NCBI GenBank assembly: GCA_945487445.1
Contig: CALYTU010000096.1
Coordinates: 1-5,420 of the forward strand
DNA from: an uncultured Clostridia bacterium
Lineage (GTDB): Bacteria > Bacillota > Clostridia > Oscillospirales > Oscillospiraceae
Direction of reading: 5' to 3'
Length of the DNA: 5,420 nt
Of the stretch, positions 1 through 5,367 are shown one piece after another; positions within the stretch are counted from its first letter, which is position 1, and each line of letters begins with the position of its first letter. Both the position numbers and the translations under genes were made by a program. The notes under the pieces are model-generated. The model made no database searches. It saw only the letters and a list, made by a program, of their open reading frames with translations, and was not told the DNA's origin.

Positions 1-52
1 AACGGATTTCTCACTTCGTTCGAAATGACAGATGGGGCTACTGAATAGATAC
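1..52 (+). repeat. Right half of a long palindromic repeat, cut by the window edge
   Basis: The stretch matches the right half of the complete element at 1732-1854: positions 1-53 align with 1803-1855 with two differences (34 G/A and 46 T/C). It carries the hairpin stem ATTTC (6-10) and GAAAT (22-26) with an 11-nt loop, then TGACAG, then the end CTGAATAG followed by ATAC (41-52). The left half must lie upstream of the window. With the copy at 1732-1854 it places same-orientation repeats on both sides of galT. Confidence 0.85.
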
Positions 53-53
53 C

Positions 54-72
54 TGACAGGAAGCTGCTGAAC
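54..72 (+). repeat. Remnant of a repeat end (TGACAG...CTGCTGAAC)
   Basis: AAGCTGCTGAAC at 61-72 is the exact reverse complement of GTTCAGCAGCTT, the outer left end of the elements at 1885 and 2036, and it is preceded by TGACAGG. It therefore looks like a right end that still pairs with the left end, whereas the intact copies have drifted right ends. It is short, so an independent origin cannot be excluded. Confidence 0.45.
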
Positions 73-74
73 CG

Positions 75-102
75 TTGTGTCCCTGCATCCATAAAACATA
101 AA
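75..102 (+). promoter_or_regulatory. Possible galT promoter
   Basis: A weak sigma-A-like pair is visible: TTGTGT at 75-80 and CATAAA at 97-102, 16 nt apart, in an AT-rich patch (91-103) that stands out in GC-rich surroundings. Transcription would start near 109, inside the palindrome at 103-116. Each box matches consensus only partly, so this is a tentative call. galT could also be transcribed from a gene left of the window. Confidence 0.3.
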
Positions 103-116
103 TACGGAATTCCGTA
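103..116. promoter_or_regulatory. 14-bp perfect palindrome, candidate operator for galT
   Basis: TACGGAATTCCGTA is a perfect inverted repeat that ends 19 nt before the galT start codon and 7 nt before its ribosome binding site (AGAGG, 124-128). A dimeric repressor bound here would cover the expected transcription start. The sequence does not identify the regulator, and no regulator gene is in the window. It could also act as a short RNA hairpin in the leader. Confidence 0.4.
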
Positions 117-135
117 CATCAAAAGAGGTAATACT

Positions 136-1635
136 ATGATCAACAACGCCATTGCTTCCCTGGTTGAATACGCCGTCCAAAACGGCCTGATTTCCGAAGA
201 TGACCGCATCTATTCCGTCAACGCGCTGCTCGAGCGCATGAAACTGGACAGCTTTACCGCCCCGGAGGCCATGGAGATCCGCCCCGTGAACGAGCTGCTG
301 GACATTCTGACCGACGATGCAGCGGCCCGGGGACTGTGCGAGGACGATTCCACCGGCCGGGATCTTTTCGACACTGCCCTGATGAGCTGCCTCACCCCCA
401 GGCCCTCCGAGGTACGGCGTCAATTCGGCGCCCTGCTGGCGCAGGACCCCAAGAAGGCCACCGACTGGTACTACGCCATGAGCGGCGCCACCAACTATAT
501 CCGCTGGAACCGAATTCGGAAGAACATGGTCTGGAAGGCCCCCACGGAATACGGGGATCTGGACATCACCATCAACCTGACCAAGCCCGAGAAGGCCACC
601 ACCTCTCTCGCCGCCATGAAGGCAGCCAAGGAGGCTCCCAAGTCCGACTATCCCAAGTGCCTGCTGTGCAAGGAGAACGAGGGCTATGCAGGACGGATCA
701 ATCATCCCGCCCGCCAGAATCATCGGCCTGTTCCCATCGTGCTGGACGGAGAAGACTGGTTCTTGCAGTATTCCCCCTATGTCTACTACAATGAGCACTG
801 TATCGCCTTCTCTGGCAGCCATACGCCCATGGTCATTGACGACCGCGCCATCCGCCAGCTTTTGGACTTTGTAACCATCTTCCCCCACTACTTCATGGGC
901 TCCAACGCGGACCTGCCCATCGTGGGCGGTTCAATTTTCACCCACGCTCATTTCCAGGGCGGCTGCCACACCTTTGCCATGGCCAAAGCCCCCATTGAGA
1001 CCCCGCTGGTCTTCCGGGGCTTCGAGGACGTGACTGCGGGCATCGTCCGCTGGCCTATGAGCGTCATCCGCCTGCGGGCCGCCGACAAGGCCCAGGTAGC
1101 GAGACTGGCGGCAAAGATTCTTCGGATCTGGCGGGGGTACACTGACGAGAGCGCCTGCATCTTCGCGCAGACGGACGGTATCCCCCACAACACCGTCACG
1201 CCCATCGCCCGCCGCAACGGCGCGGATTACGAGATGGATCTGGCCCTGCGCAACAACCTCACCACCGAGGACCTGCCTCTGGGCGTCTACCACCCTCATC
1301 CCGAGCTGCACCACATCAAGAAGGAGAACATCGGTCTGATCGAGGTCATGGGTCTGGCTGTTTTGCCCCCGCGCCTGAAGCGCGAGCTGGCCCGGGTGGC
1401 GGAGCTGCTGATCTCCGGCGGCGATCTCTATGCCGACGAGCTGACGGAAAAGCACGCGGATTGGGCCACTGAGCTCAAGACCCGGTATTCCTTCACCGCC
1501 GAAAACGTGGACGGCATTCTTCGCAGCGAGGTGGGCGCAGCCTTCTCCAAGGTTCTGGAGCACGCCGGCGTCTACAAGCGCACCCCAGCCGGCAAGGAAG
1601 CGTTTTTGCGGTTCGTGGAGGCCGTGAACCGCTGA
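136..1635 (+). CDS. galT: UDP-glucose--hexose-1-phosphate uridylyltransferase, class II GalT
   Basis: This enzyme moves UMP between UDP-glucose and galactose-1-phosphate, giving UDP-galactose and glucose-1-phosphate, the central cytosolic step of the Leloir pathway. The 499-residue length fits the class II (Firmicutes-type) family and not the shorter E. coli-type class I. Visible marks are the segment NHPARQNHRPVPI from residue 189, a CxxC pair at C175/C178, and the active-site motif THAHFQGG at 269-276, where the histidines H270 and H272 sit in the position of the uridylylated His region. The C-terminal half is intact up to the stop. The ATG start is supported by AGAGG at 124-128, 7 nt upstream. 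The next gene is about 600 bp away across a repeat array, so galT is probably the last gene of its transcript; galK or galE, if linked, would lie left of the window. Same-orientation repeats lie on both sides. Confidence 0.95.
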   Translation: MINNAIASLVEYAVQNGLISEDDRIYSVNALLERMKLDSFTAPEAMEIRPVNELLDILTDDAAARGLCEDDSTGRDLFDTALMSCLTPRPSEVRRQFGALLAQDPKKATDWYYAMSGATNYIRWNRIRKNMVWKAPTEYGDLDITINLTKPEKATTSLAAMKAAKEAPKSDYPKCLLCKENEGYAGRINHPARQNHRPVPIVLDGEDWFLQYSPYVYYNEHCIAFSGSHTPMVIDDRAIRQLLDFVTIFPHYFMGSNADLPIVGGSIFTHAHFQGGCHTFAMAKAPIETPLVFRGFEDVTAGIVRWPMSVIRLRAADKAQVARLAAKILRIWRGYTDESACIFAQTDGIPHNTVTPIARRNGADYEMDLALRNNLTTEDLPLGVYHPHPELHHIKKENIGLIEVMGLAVLPPRLKRELARVAELLISGGDLYADELTEKHADWATELKTRYSFTAENVDGILRSEVGAAFSKVLEHAGVYKRTPAGKEAFLRFVEAVNR

Positions 1636-1731
1636 CTGCAGCGAGGCCTCCCCACCGACCGCGGGCGGAAGTTGTCAAAGCCCGTCGCTCTGCGCAAAAA
1701 ACCGGAATGAGAAAGGGTAAAAAGGAAAAAA
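1636..1731. other. Intergenic stretch after galT, no gene seen
   Basis: No start codon with a ribosome binding site and no coding-like frame is seen. A short CGGGC/GCCCG inverted pair with a 13-nt loop lies around 1659-1687, but no T-run follows it. The second part (from about 1697) is a purine-rich A/G tract leading into the first repeat. A convincing intrinsic terminator for galT is not visible; the large palindrome downstream could serve instead. Confidence 0.6.
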
Positions 1732-1854
1732 GTATCCATTCAGCAGCCTGTCATTTCGAGGCGATTCATCGCCGAGAAATCCGTATTCTCTACGTAAAAG
1801 AGAACGGATTTCTCACTTCGTTCGAAATGACAGATGAGGCTACTGAACAGATAC
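1732..1854. repeat. Palindromic element, copy 1 (123 bp)
   Basis: The outer ends GTATCCATTCAG and CTGAACAGATAC form an imperfect 12-bp inverted pair. Inside, CTGTCATTTCGA (1748-1759) pairs with TCGAAATGACAG (1822-1833). Each half also folds alone: the left half has ATTTC/GAAAT around GGCGA-TTCA-TCGCC, and the right half has ATTTC (1808-1812) and GAAAT (1824-1828) with an 11-nt loop. The centre pairs TCTC with GAGA. No open frame for a transposase is present, so it would be a non-autonomous MITE- or BIME-like unit. No target duplication is evident. Confidence 0.85.
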
Positions 1855-1884
1855 CCGGTGCCTGTGTGCCCGGTGACTGGTGAC

Positions 1885-2005
1885 GTACCTGTTCAGCAGC
1901 TTGTCATTTCGAGGGAGCTTGCGACCGAGAAATCCGTTTTTCCCGCAAAAGAAGACGGATTTCTCACTTCGTTCGAAATGACAGGAGGGATTACTGAACA
2001 GATAC
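1885..2005. repeat. Palindromic element, copy 2 (121 bp)
   Basis: Ends are GTACCTGTTCAG and CTGAACAGATAC, a 12-bp inverted pair with one mismatch. The inner arms TGTCATTTCGA (1902-1912) and TCGAAATGACA (1973-1983) pair exactly. The left sub-hairpin differs from copy 1: GG-GA-GC-TT-GC-GA-CC replaces the GGCGA/TCGCC stem, yet still folds. The right sub-hairpin is ATTTC (1959-1963) and GAAAT (1975-1979) with the same 11-nt loop as copy 1. Confidence 0.88.
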
Positions 2006-2035
2006 CCGGTGCCTGTGTGCCCGGTGACTGGTGAC

Positions 2036-2156
2036 GTACCTGTTCAGCAGCTTGTCATTTCGAGGGAGCTTGCGACCGAGAAATCCGTTTTTCCCGCAAA
2101 AGAAGACGGATTTCTCACTTCGTTCGAAATGACAGATGAGGCTACTGAACAGATAC
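2036..2156. repeat. Palindromic element, copy 3 (121 bp)
   Basis: The copy matches 1885-2005 except in the short stretch after TGACAG, where it reads ATGAGGCTA as in copy 1 instead of GAGGGATTA. Inner arms are at 2053-2063 and 2124-2134. It ends 88 bp before the chosen start of the LCP gene, so it may lie in or next to that gene's promoter or leader. Confidence 0.88.
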
Positions 2157-2244
2157 CCGGTGCCTGTGTGCCCGGTTCCAACAGCGCGTCAAGGGTTTGT
2201 TTTCAGCCGGGTCCTCAGATTGCAACAAACATGAACTGGAAAGT

Positions 2245-3501
2245 ATGGACAATCATATGGGAAAATTTGAAAAGAATCGCAAAACAGAATTCGATGACAT
2301 TCAATCCGTATTTGCAAAGCGCGACCAGGGCCGCGCGGCGCGGCAGACCAGGACGGAGACGGAGCCCCGGCCCGGCGACTTTCAGGAAGCGCCTGTGAGC
2401 ATTCGGGCAGACGCGGATTACAGCGTGGAATCCATGCGCCAGGTCCACGAGGGCAGAGCGGTCTATGACGACACGCCCCAATATCGGCAGAGCAGCGCTG
2501 TCCGAAACCAGCATCCAGCCTATGTGCAGGAGCCGTATTACGAACAGCCCCAGCCCTACGCCCCGCCCCGGCGGCGGAAAAAGAAGCGGAGCACTCTGCG
2601 CGTATTTTTGCGGATCGTGGGCGTGCTGCTGGCGCTGGTGATCGCAGCCGGAATTGCATCTGTAATCTTTGCCAAAATGCCAGAGTCCGAGCAGTCCATC
2701 GGCGCGCGGCGAGACGGCTGCTGCACGGTCCTCCTTTGCGGCACCGACGAGGCCGGCACCCGCACCGACACCATGCTCCTGCTCTATCTGGACCGGAACG
2801 GCAAAAAGATTCGGCTTTTGAGTCTGCCCCGGGACACCATGGTAAACCGCGACAACCCCGTTCCCAAGCTCAACGGCGCCTACGGGGCCAACGGCAAGGG
2901 AGAAAAGGGCATGAACATGCTGATGGACTATGTGAAGGACCTGGTCGGCTTTCGGCCAGACGGCTATATGCTCATCGACCTGAACTGCTTCGAGGATCTG
3001 GTGGATGCGATGGGCGGCGTCACCTTTGACGTGCCCATGGATATGTATTACAACGACCCGTCCCAGGATCTCTTTATTGACCTGAAGGAAGGGACCCAGG
3101 AGCTCAACGGCCAGCAGGCCATGTGGCTCGTCCGCTTCCGCAGCGGCTATAAAATGGCGGACCTGGAACGGGTCCGGGTCCAGCGGGACTTTTTGGGCGC
3201 TGCCGTCAGCCAGTGGAAATCCCTCTCCCGCCTGCCCCGCGCACCTTACGCGGCCATCCTGCTGATGAAAAACACCGAAACCGATTTGAGCTACCGCAAC
3301 CTGTGCTGGATTGCCCTGACGCTGGCCCGCTCCGGCGGAAACGATCCTGAGAGCGATACCCTGCCCGGCGAGCCCGCCTGGATCAAGGGCGGGGCCTACT
3401 ATGTCCAGAACCGTCAGAAGACGGCGGACCTTGTCAATAAAAAATACAATCCTTTCGAGAAGGAGATTCAAGCCAATGACCTGCACCCCTACGGTTATTG
3501 A
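2245..3501 (+). CDS. LytR-CpsA-Psr (LCP) family cell-wall glycopolymer ligase
   Basis: LCP proteins transfer lipid-linked glycopolymers such as teichoic acids or capsule from undecaprenyl pyrophosphate to peptidoglycan, on the outer face of the membrane. From the chosen ATG the protein has 418 residues: a charged cytoplasmic tail (1-112) ending in a Tyr/Pro/Gln-rich stretch (about 92-108) and a basic cluster RRRKKKR (109-115), one membrane segment (about 118-142), then the LCP domain. Domain marks are TVLLCGTDEAGTRTDTMLL (161-179, with R173 and D175), LPRDT (194-198), KLNGAYG (208-214), and RFR plus DLERVRVQR (297-299, 306-314), where family members often have DxGRxxRQ; here E308 and V312 replace G and R. 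The start is uncertain: ATG 2245, ATG 2257 and TTG 2197 are all in frame and none has an ideally spaced ribosome binding site. Its end overlaps the next gene by 26 nt. The polymer attached cannot be told from the sequence. Confidence 0.93.
   Translation: MDNHMGKFEKNRKTEFDDIQSVFAKRDQGRAARQTRTETEPRPGDFQEAPVSIRADADYSVESMRQVHEGRAVYDDTPQYRQSSAVRNQHPAYVQEPYYEQPQPYAPPRRRKKKRSTLRVFLRIVGVLLALVIAAGIASVIFAKMPESEQSIGARRDGCCTVLLCGTDEAGTRTDTMLLLYLDRNGKKIRLLSLPRDTMVNRDNPVPKLNGAYGANGKGEKGMNMLMDYVKDLVGFRPDGYMLIDLNCFEDLVDAMGGVTFDVPMDMYYNDPSQDLFIDLKEGTQELNGQQAMWLVRFRSGYKMADLERVRVQRDFLGAAVSQWKSLSRLPRAPYAAILLMKNTETDLSYRNLCWIALTLARSGGNDPESDTLPGEPAWIKGGAYYVQNRQKTADLVNKKYNPFEKEIQANDLHPYGY
3460..3465 (+). promoter_or_regulatory. 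Ribosome binding site deciding the start at 3476
   Basis: AAGGAG lies inside the 3' end of the LCP coding region, 10 nt before the ATG at 3476. It supports that ATG over any earlier in-frame start and suggests translation of the two genes is coupled. Confidence 0.7.
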
Positions 3502-4045
3502 AAACGGCGCCCCGGCCGACGCCTCCGAACGGGCGCCCCGGGAGCGGCGCTGTTATGCGCTGCTCGATCGGTTGGGGATTCCCTACCGGCGGGCGGACCA
3601 CGAAACCGCCGCCACCATGGAGCATTGCCGGGAAATCGAGAAGAGCCTGGGCTGCCCCATCTGCAAGAATCTGCTGCTGACCAACCGCCAGCAGACGGAC
3701 TTCTATCTGTTGTTGATGGAGGGGGAAAAGGTGTTTAAAACCAAGTACCTTTCCAAAGCCCTGGGCTGCGCCAGACTGAGCTTCGCCACGGATGAACAGA
3801 TGGAGCAGCTTCTGGACATCAAGCCCGGCTCTCTCTCCGTTCTGGGTCTGATGAACGACCCGGAAAACAGGGTCCGTCTCATCATCGACAAGCCCGTTCT
3901 GGATCAGCCGGAGATCGGCTTCCACCCCTGTTTGAACACATCCACACTCGCCGTTTCGATGGGCGACTTCACCGGTGTCCTCCTCCCCGCCCTGCGCCAC
4001 GAGGCTACGGTGGTGGAGCTGCCGGTGGAGTCCGTTGAGATTTGA
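3476..4045 (+). CDS. ProX/PrdX-type prolyl-tRNA editing protein (YbaK-like aminoacyl-tRNA deacylase)
   Basis: Proteins of this family hydrolyse mischarged Ala-tRNA(Pro) (some members act on other misacylated tRNAs) in the cytosol, doing in trans what the editing domain of some prolyl-tRNA synthetases does in cis. The 189-residue product shows the family pattern: an N-terminal helix with LLDRLGIPYRRADHE (29-43), CKNLLLTN (63-70), FKTKYLSKALG (87-97) with the conserved lysine region, PGSLSVLGLMND (117-128) in the usual GSxxxxGL position, and GFHPCLNTSTLAVS from 148, matching the FHPxxNTxT motif. There is no synthetase part. Its start overlaps the LCP gene by 26 nt, with AAGGAG 10 nt upstream. 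The pairing with an LCP gene appears to be one of transcription, not of pathway. The exact tRNA substrate is inferred from the family only. Confidence 0.88.
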   Translation: MTCTPTVIENGAPADASERAPRERRCYALLDRLGIPYRRADHETAATMEHCREIEKSLGCPICKNLLLTNRQQTDFYLLLMEGEKVFKTKYLSKALGCARLSFATDEQMEQLLDIKPGSLSVLGLMNDPENRVRLIIDKPVLDQPEIGFHPCLNTSTLAVSMGDFTGVLLPALRHEATVVELPVESVEI

Positions 4046-4078
4046 ACGAAAAAACAGATTGATCAACAGTCCCGGTCA

Positions 4079-4092
4079 GAGGCGACCGCCTC
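4079..4092. terminator. Short GC-rich hairpin after the LCP/ProX pair, weak terminator candidate
   Basis: GAGGC (4079-4083) and GCCTC (4088-4092) form a 5-bp stem with a 4-nt loop, 34 nt after the stop codon. Only TTT within CCATTTCG follows, so it lacks the T-run of a normal intrinsic terminator. It is listed as a possible stop or RNA-end structure only. Confidence 0.2.
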
Positions 4093-4099
4093 CCATTTC

Positions 4100-4129
4100 G
4101 TCATCCTGAGCGAAGCCGAAGGACCCGTA
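4100..4129. repeat. Left half-copy of the repeat family, GTCCT/AGGAC class
   Basis: The half-copy starts GTCATCCTGAGCGAAG and ends GGACCCGTA. Its stem is TCCT/AGGA with a 12-nt loop. It is the reverse complement of the right half-copy at 5307-5346 apart from one base and an internal expansion there. No partner arm of its own class lies next to it. Confidence 0.75.
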
Positions 4130-4132
4130 CTC

Positions 4133-4188
4133 CTGTCATTGCGGGCGGCTGGGAGGAAACGGATTCTTCACTTCGTTCAGAATGACAG
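4133..4188. repeat. Repeat of the ATTCT/AGAAT class with a shortened left arm
   Basis: The unit begins CTGTCATT (4133-4140) and ends AATGACAG (4181-4188), a perfect 8-bp inverted pair, but the rest of the left arm is missing: CTGTCATT runs directly into GCGGGCGGCTGGGAGG. The right arm is a full hairpin, ATTCT (4163-4167) and AGAAT (4179-4183) with an 11-nt loop. Positions 4141-4188 match the reverse complement of 5368-5415 at 47 of 48 bases. Confidence 0.8.
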
Positions 4189-4192
4189 CGAG

Positions 4193-4224
4193 GGAACGGA
4201 TTCTTCGCTGCGCGCAGAATGACA
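4193..4224. repeat. Extra right half-copy directly in front of gluQRS
   Basis: This is a second right arm, 37 bp after the one before it. The stem is ATTCT (4200-4204) and AGAAT (4216-4220). Its 11-nt loop reads TCGCTGCGCGC, unlike the TCACTTCGTTC of the neighbour. The arm ends in GACA 5 nt before the ribosome binding site of gluQRS, so the hairpin would lie in that gene's leader. Confidence 0.78.
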
Positions 4225-4229
4225 AGATT

Positions 4230-4235
4230 GGAGGG
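4230..4235 (+). promoter_or_regulatory. Ribosome binding site deciding the GTG start of gluQRS
   Basis: GGAGGG sits 6 nt before GTG at 4242. It favours this start over the in-frame ATG at 4182, which lies inside a repeat arm and would add 20 residues not expected in the family. Confidence 0.8.
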
Positions 4236-4241
4236 TTCCCT

Positions 4242-5141
4242 GTGACCGTCGGCCGCTTCGCTCCCTCGCCCTCGGGGCGGATGCATCTGGGCAATCTCTT
4301 CGCGGCCCTGCTGGCCTGGTGCGCTGTTCGGCGCGAAGATGGCGAGATGGTGCTGCGAATGGAGGATCTGGACCCCCAGAGGACCAGCCCCCACTTTGCG
4401 GACCTGATCCGTCGGGATCTGGAACGCTTCGGTCTGGACTGGGACCGGGAGGTTCCCCGGCAGAGCAGCCGGACCCCCGCCTACGACGCGGCCTTTGAGC
4501 GGCTGGAGGGTATGGGGCTGATCTATCCCTGCTATTGCTCCCGCGCCCAGGTCCACGCGGCCTCTGCGCCCCACCTGGGCCAGAGCGAGTTCGTCTACCC
4601 CGGCACATGCCGGAGCCTGACCTCCTCCCAGCGGGCTGCCCAGTCCCGGAAGCCCTGCTGGAGAATTCGTGTCCCGGGCGAGGAATGGACTGTTCGCGAC
4701 CGCCTGCAGGGGACGTACACCGAGCTGCTCAGCCGAGATTGCGGAGACTTTGTTCTGCGCCGGGCTGACGGGGTTTACGCTTACCAACTGGCCGTCGTTG
4801 TGGATGACGCCGACAACGGCGTGACCCAGGTTGTCCGCGGCCGGGATCTTCTGGCCTCGACGCCGCGGCAGATGTACCTCTTCGCCTTGCTGGGCAAGTC
4901 CGCGCCGGAATACTGCCACGTTCCCCTGCTCCTGGCCCCCGACGGCCGCCGTCTGAGCAAGCGGGACGGCGATCTGGACCTGGGAGCCCTGCTCACGCGG
5001 TTTTCCCCCGAGACGATCATCGGCGTGCTGGCATTTTCCGCCGGACTTTTGGACCGCAGCAAACCAATCTCCGCTTCGGAGCTGGCCTCGGTGTTCGACT
5101 GGCGCAAGGTCCGGCGGGAGGACATCATCCTGACACTCTGA
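4242..5141 (+). CDS. gluQRS: Glutamyl-queuosine tRNA(Asp) synthetase (GluQ-RS)
   Basis: GluQ-RS activates glutamate with ATP and attaches it to the queuosine base at position 34 of tRNA(Asp), not to a 3' end. The 299-residue product resembles the catalytic half of glutamyl-tRNA synthetase without the anticodon-binding domain, the normal GluQ-RS design. Visible marks are GRFAPSPSGRMHLGN (4-18, HIGH-type motif), RMEDLD (39-44), the zinc ligand set C97, C99, Y119 and C123, YQLAVVVDD (180-188), GVTQVVRGRDLL (192-203), and LSKRDGD (237-243), the KMSKS-type loop. The GTG start gives residue V3-G4-R5 right at the family N-terminus and has GGAGGG 6 nt upstream. The gene stands alone between two repeat clusters; no queuosine synthesis gene is in the window. 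No frame damage is seen. Confidence 0.95.
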   Translation: MTVGRFAPSPSGRMHLGNLFAALLAWCAVRREDGEMVLRMEDLDPQRTSPHFADLIRRDLERFGLDWDREVPRQSSRTPAYDAAFERLEGMGLIYPCYCSRAQVHAASAPHLGQSEFVYPGTCRSLTSSQRAAQSRKPCWRIRVPGEEWTVRDRLQGTYTELLSRDCGDFVLRRADGVYAYQLAVVVDDADNGVTQVVRGRDLLASTPRQMYLFALLGKSAPEYCHVPLLLAPDGRRLSKRDGDLDLGALLTRFSPETIIGVLAFSAGLLDRSKPISASELASVFDWRKVRREDIILTL

Positions 5142-5224
5142 ATCCGTGGCAAAGCTGCCAAACTGACAGGGAATGGTTCCGTTTTCTCTGCTGCCGACGT
5201 GCAGGAGCAATGGGCAGAGAAACC
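5142..5224. other. Downstream region of gluQRS with two hairpins, no gene
   Basis: TGGCA (5147-5151) and TGCCA (5156-5160) form a small hairpin just after the stop. TTTCTCTGC (5183-5191) and GCAGAGAAA (5214-5222) form a 9-bp stem with a 22-nt loop. Neither is followed by a T-run, so neither is a standard intrinsic terminator, though the second could end or stabilise the gluQRS transcript. Confidence 0.4.
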
Positions 5225-5252
5225 GGGTCCTTCGACTTCGCTCAGGACGACA
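5225..5252. repeat. Right half-copy, GTCCT/AGGAC class
   Basis: The arm begins GGGTCCTTCGACTTCGCTC and ends AGGACGACA. Its stem is GTCCT (5227-5231) and AGGAC (5244-5248) with a 12-nt loop. It starts 2 nt after the 9-bp hairpin described for 5142-5224. Confidence 0.75.
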
Positions 5253-5306
5253 AATCGGAAGGCCGTGCTTTTTGCCTTGATGTCGGCGGGTAACGCCGGC
5301 GGAGCA

Positions 5307-5347
5307 TACGGGTCCTTCGGCTTCGCTTCGCTCCGCTCAGGACGACA
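5307..5347. repeat. Right half-copy, GTCCT/AGGAC class, with expanded loop
   Basis: The stem is GTCCT (5312-5316) and AGGAC (5339-5343), but the loop has grown to 22 nt through repetition of CTTCG/CTCCG units, which looks like replication slippage. Apart from this insertion it is the reverse complement of 4100-4129. Confidence 0.75.
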
Positions 5348-5367
5348 AGAACGAATGCGTTTCCATG

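Larger units (their letters stand above)
1843..2176. repeat. Tandem duplication, 151-bp period, about 2.2 copies
   Basis: Positions 1843-1993 and 1994-2144 are the same apart from a few differences clustered in the last nine bases, and 2145-2176 repeats the first 32 bases again. Each period holds one palindromic element plus an identical 30-bp spacer (1855-1884, 2006-2035). The near-identity suggests a recent duplication by slippage or unequal recombination rather than separate insertions. Confidence 0.9.

Noticed and set aside
931..1563. Open frame on the - strand inside galT
   Set aside because: It is a shadow of the galT frame, without a ribosome binding site or recognisable product.
1636..1731. 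Intrinsic terminator after galT
   Set aside because: The only inverted pair is 5 bp with a long loop and no T-run; the A-rich tract that follows has the wrong polarity for a + strand terminator.
1732..2156. CRISPR array
   Set aside because: The repeats are over 120 bp, the spacers are identical to each other, and no cas gene is nearby.
1834..2398. Two overlapping + strand frames whose products share a repeated peptide
   Set aside because: They simply translate the 151-bp tandem repeat and then read out of frame into the LCP gene. The shared peptide comes from the DNA repeat, not from a protein family.
3401..3475. Earlier in-frame start for the ProX/PrdX-like gene
   Set aside because: It would add a 25-residue Arg-rich peptide encoded within the LCP gene, with no family support. 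The ATG at 3476 has AAGGAG upstream.
2215..3486. Long open frame on the - strand opposite the LCP gene
   Set aside because: It mirrors the LCP coding region, where GC-rich codon bias opens the opposite frame. It has no recognisable domain and no supported start.
4182..4241. Earlier ATG start for gluQRS
   Set aside because: It would begin inside a repeat arm and add 20 residues before the conserved N-terminus. GGAGGG with a GTG at 4242 fits better.
4101..5210. Long open frame on the - strand opposite gluQRS
   Set aside because: It runs through repeat arms at its end, lies opposite a clearly conserved gene and shows no family features.
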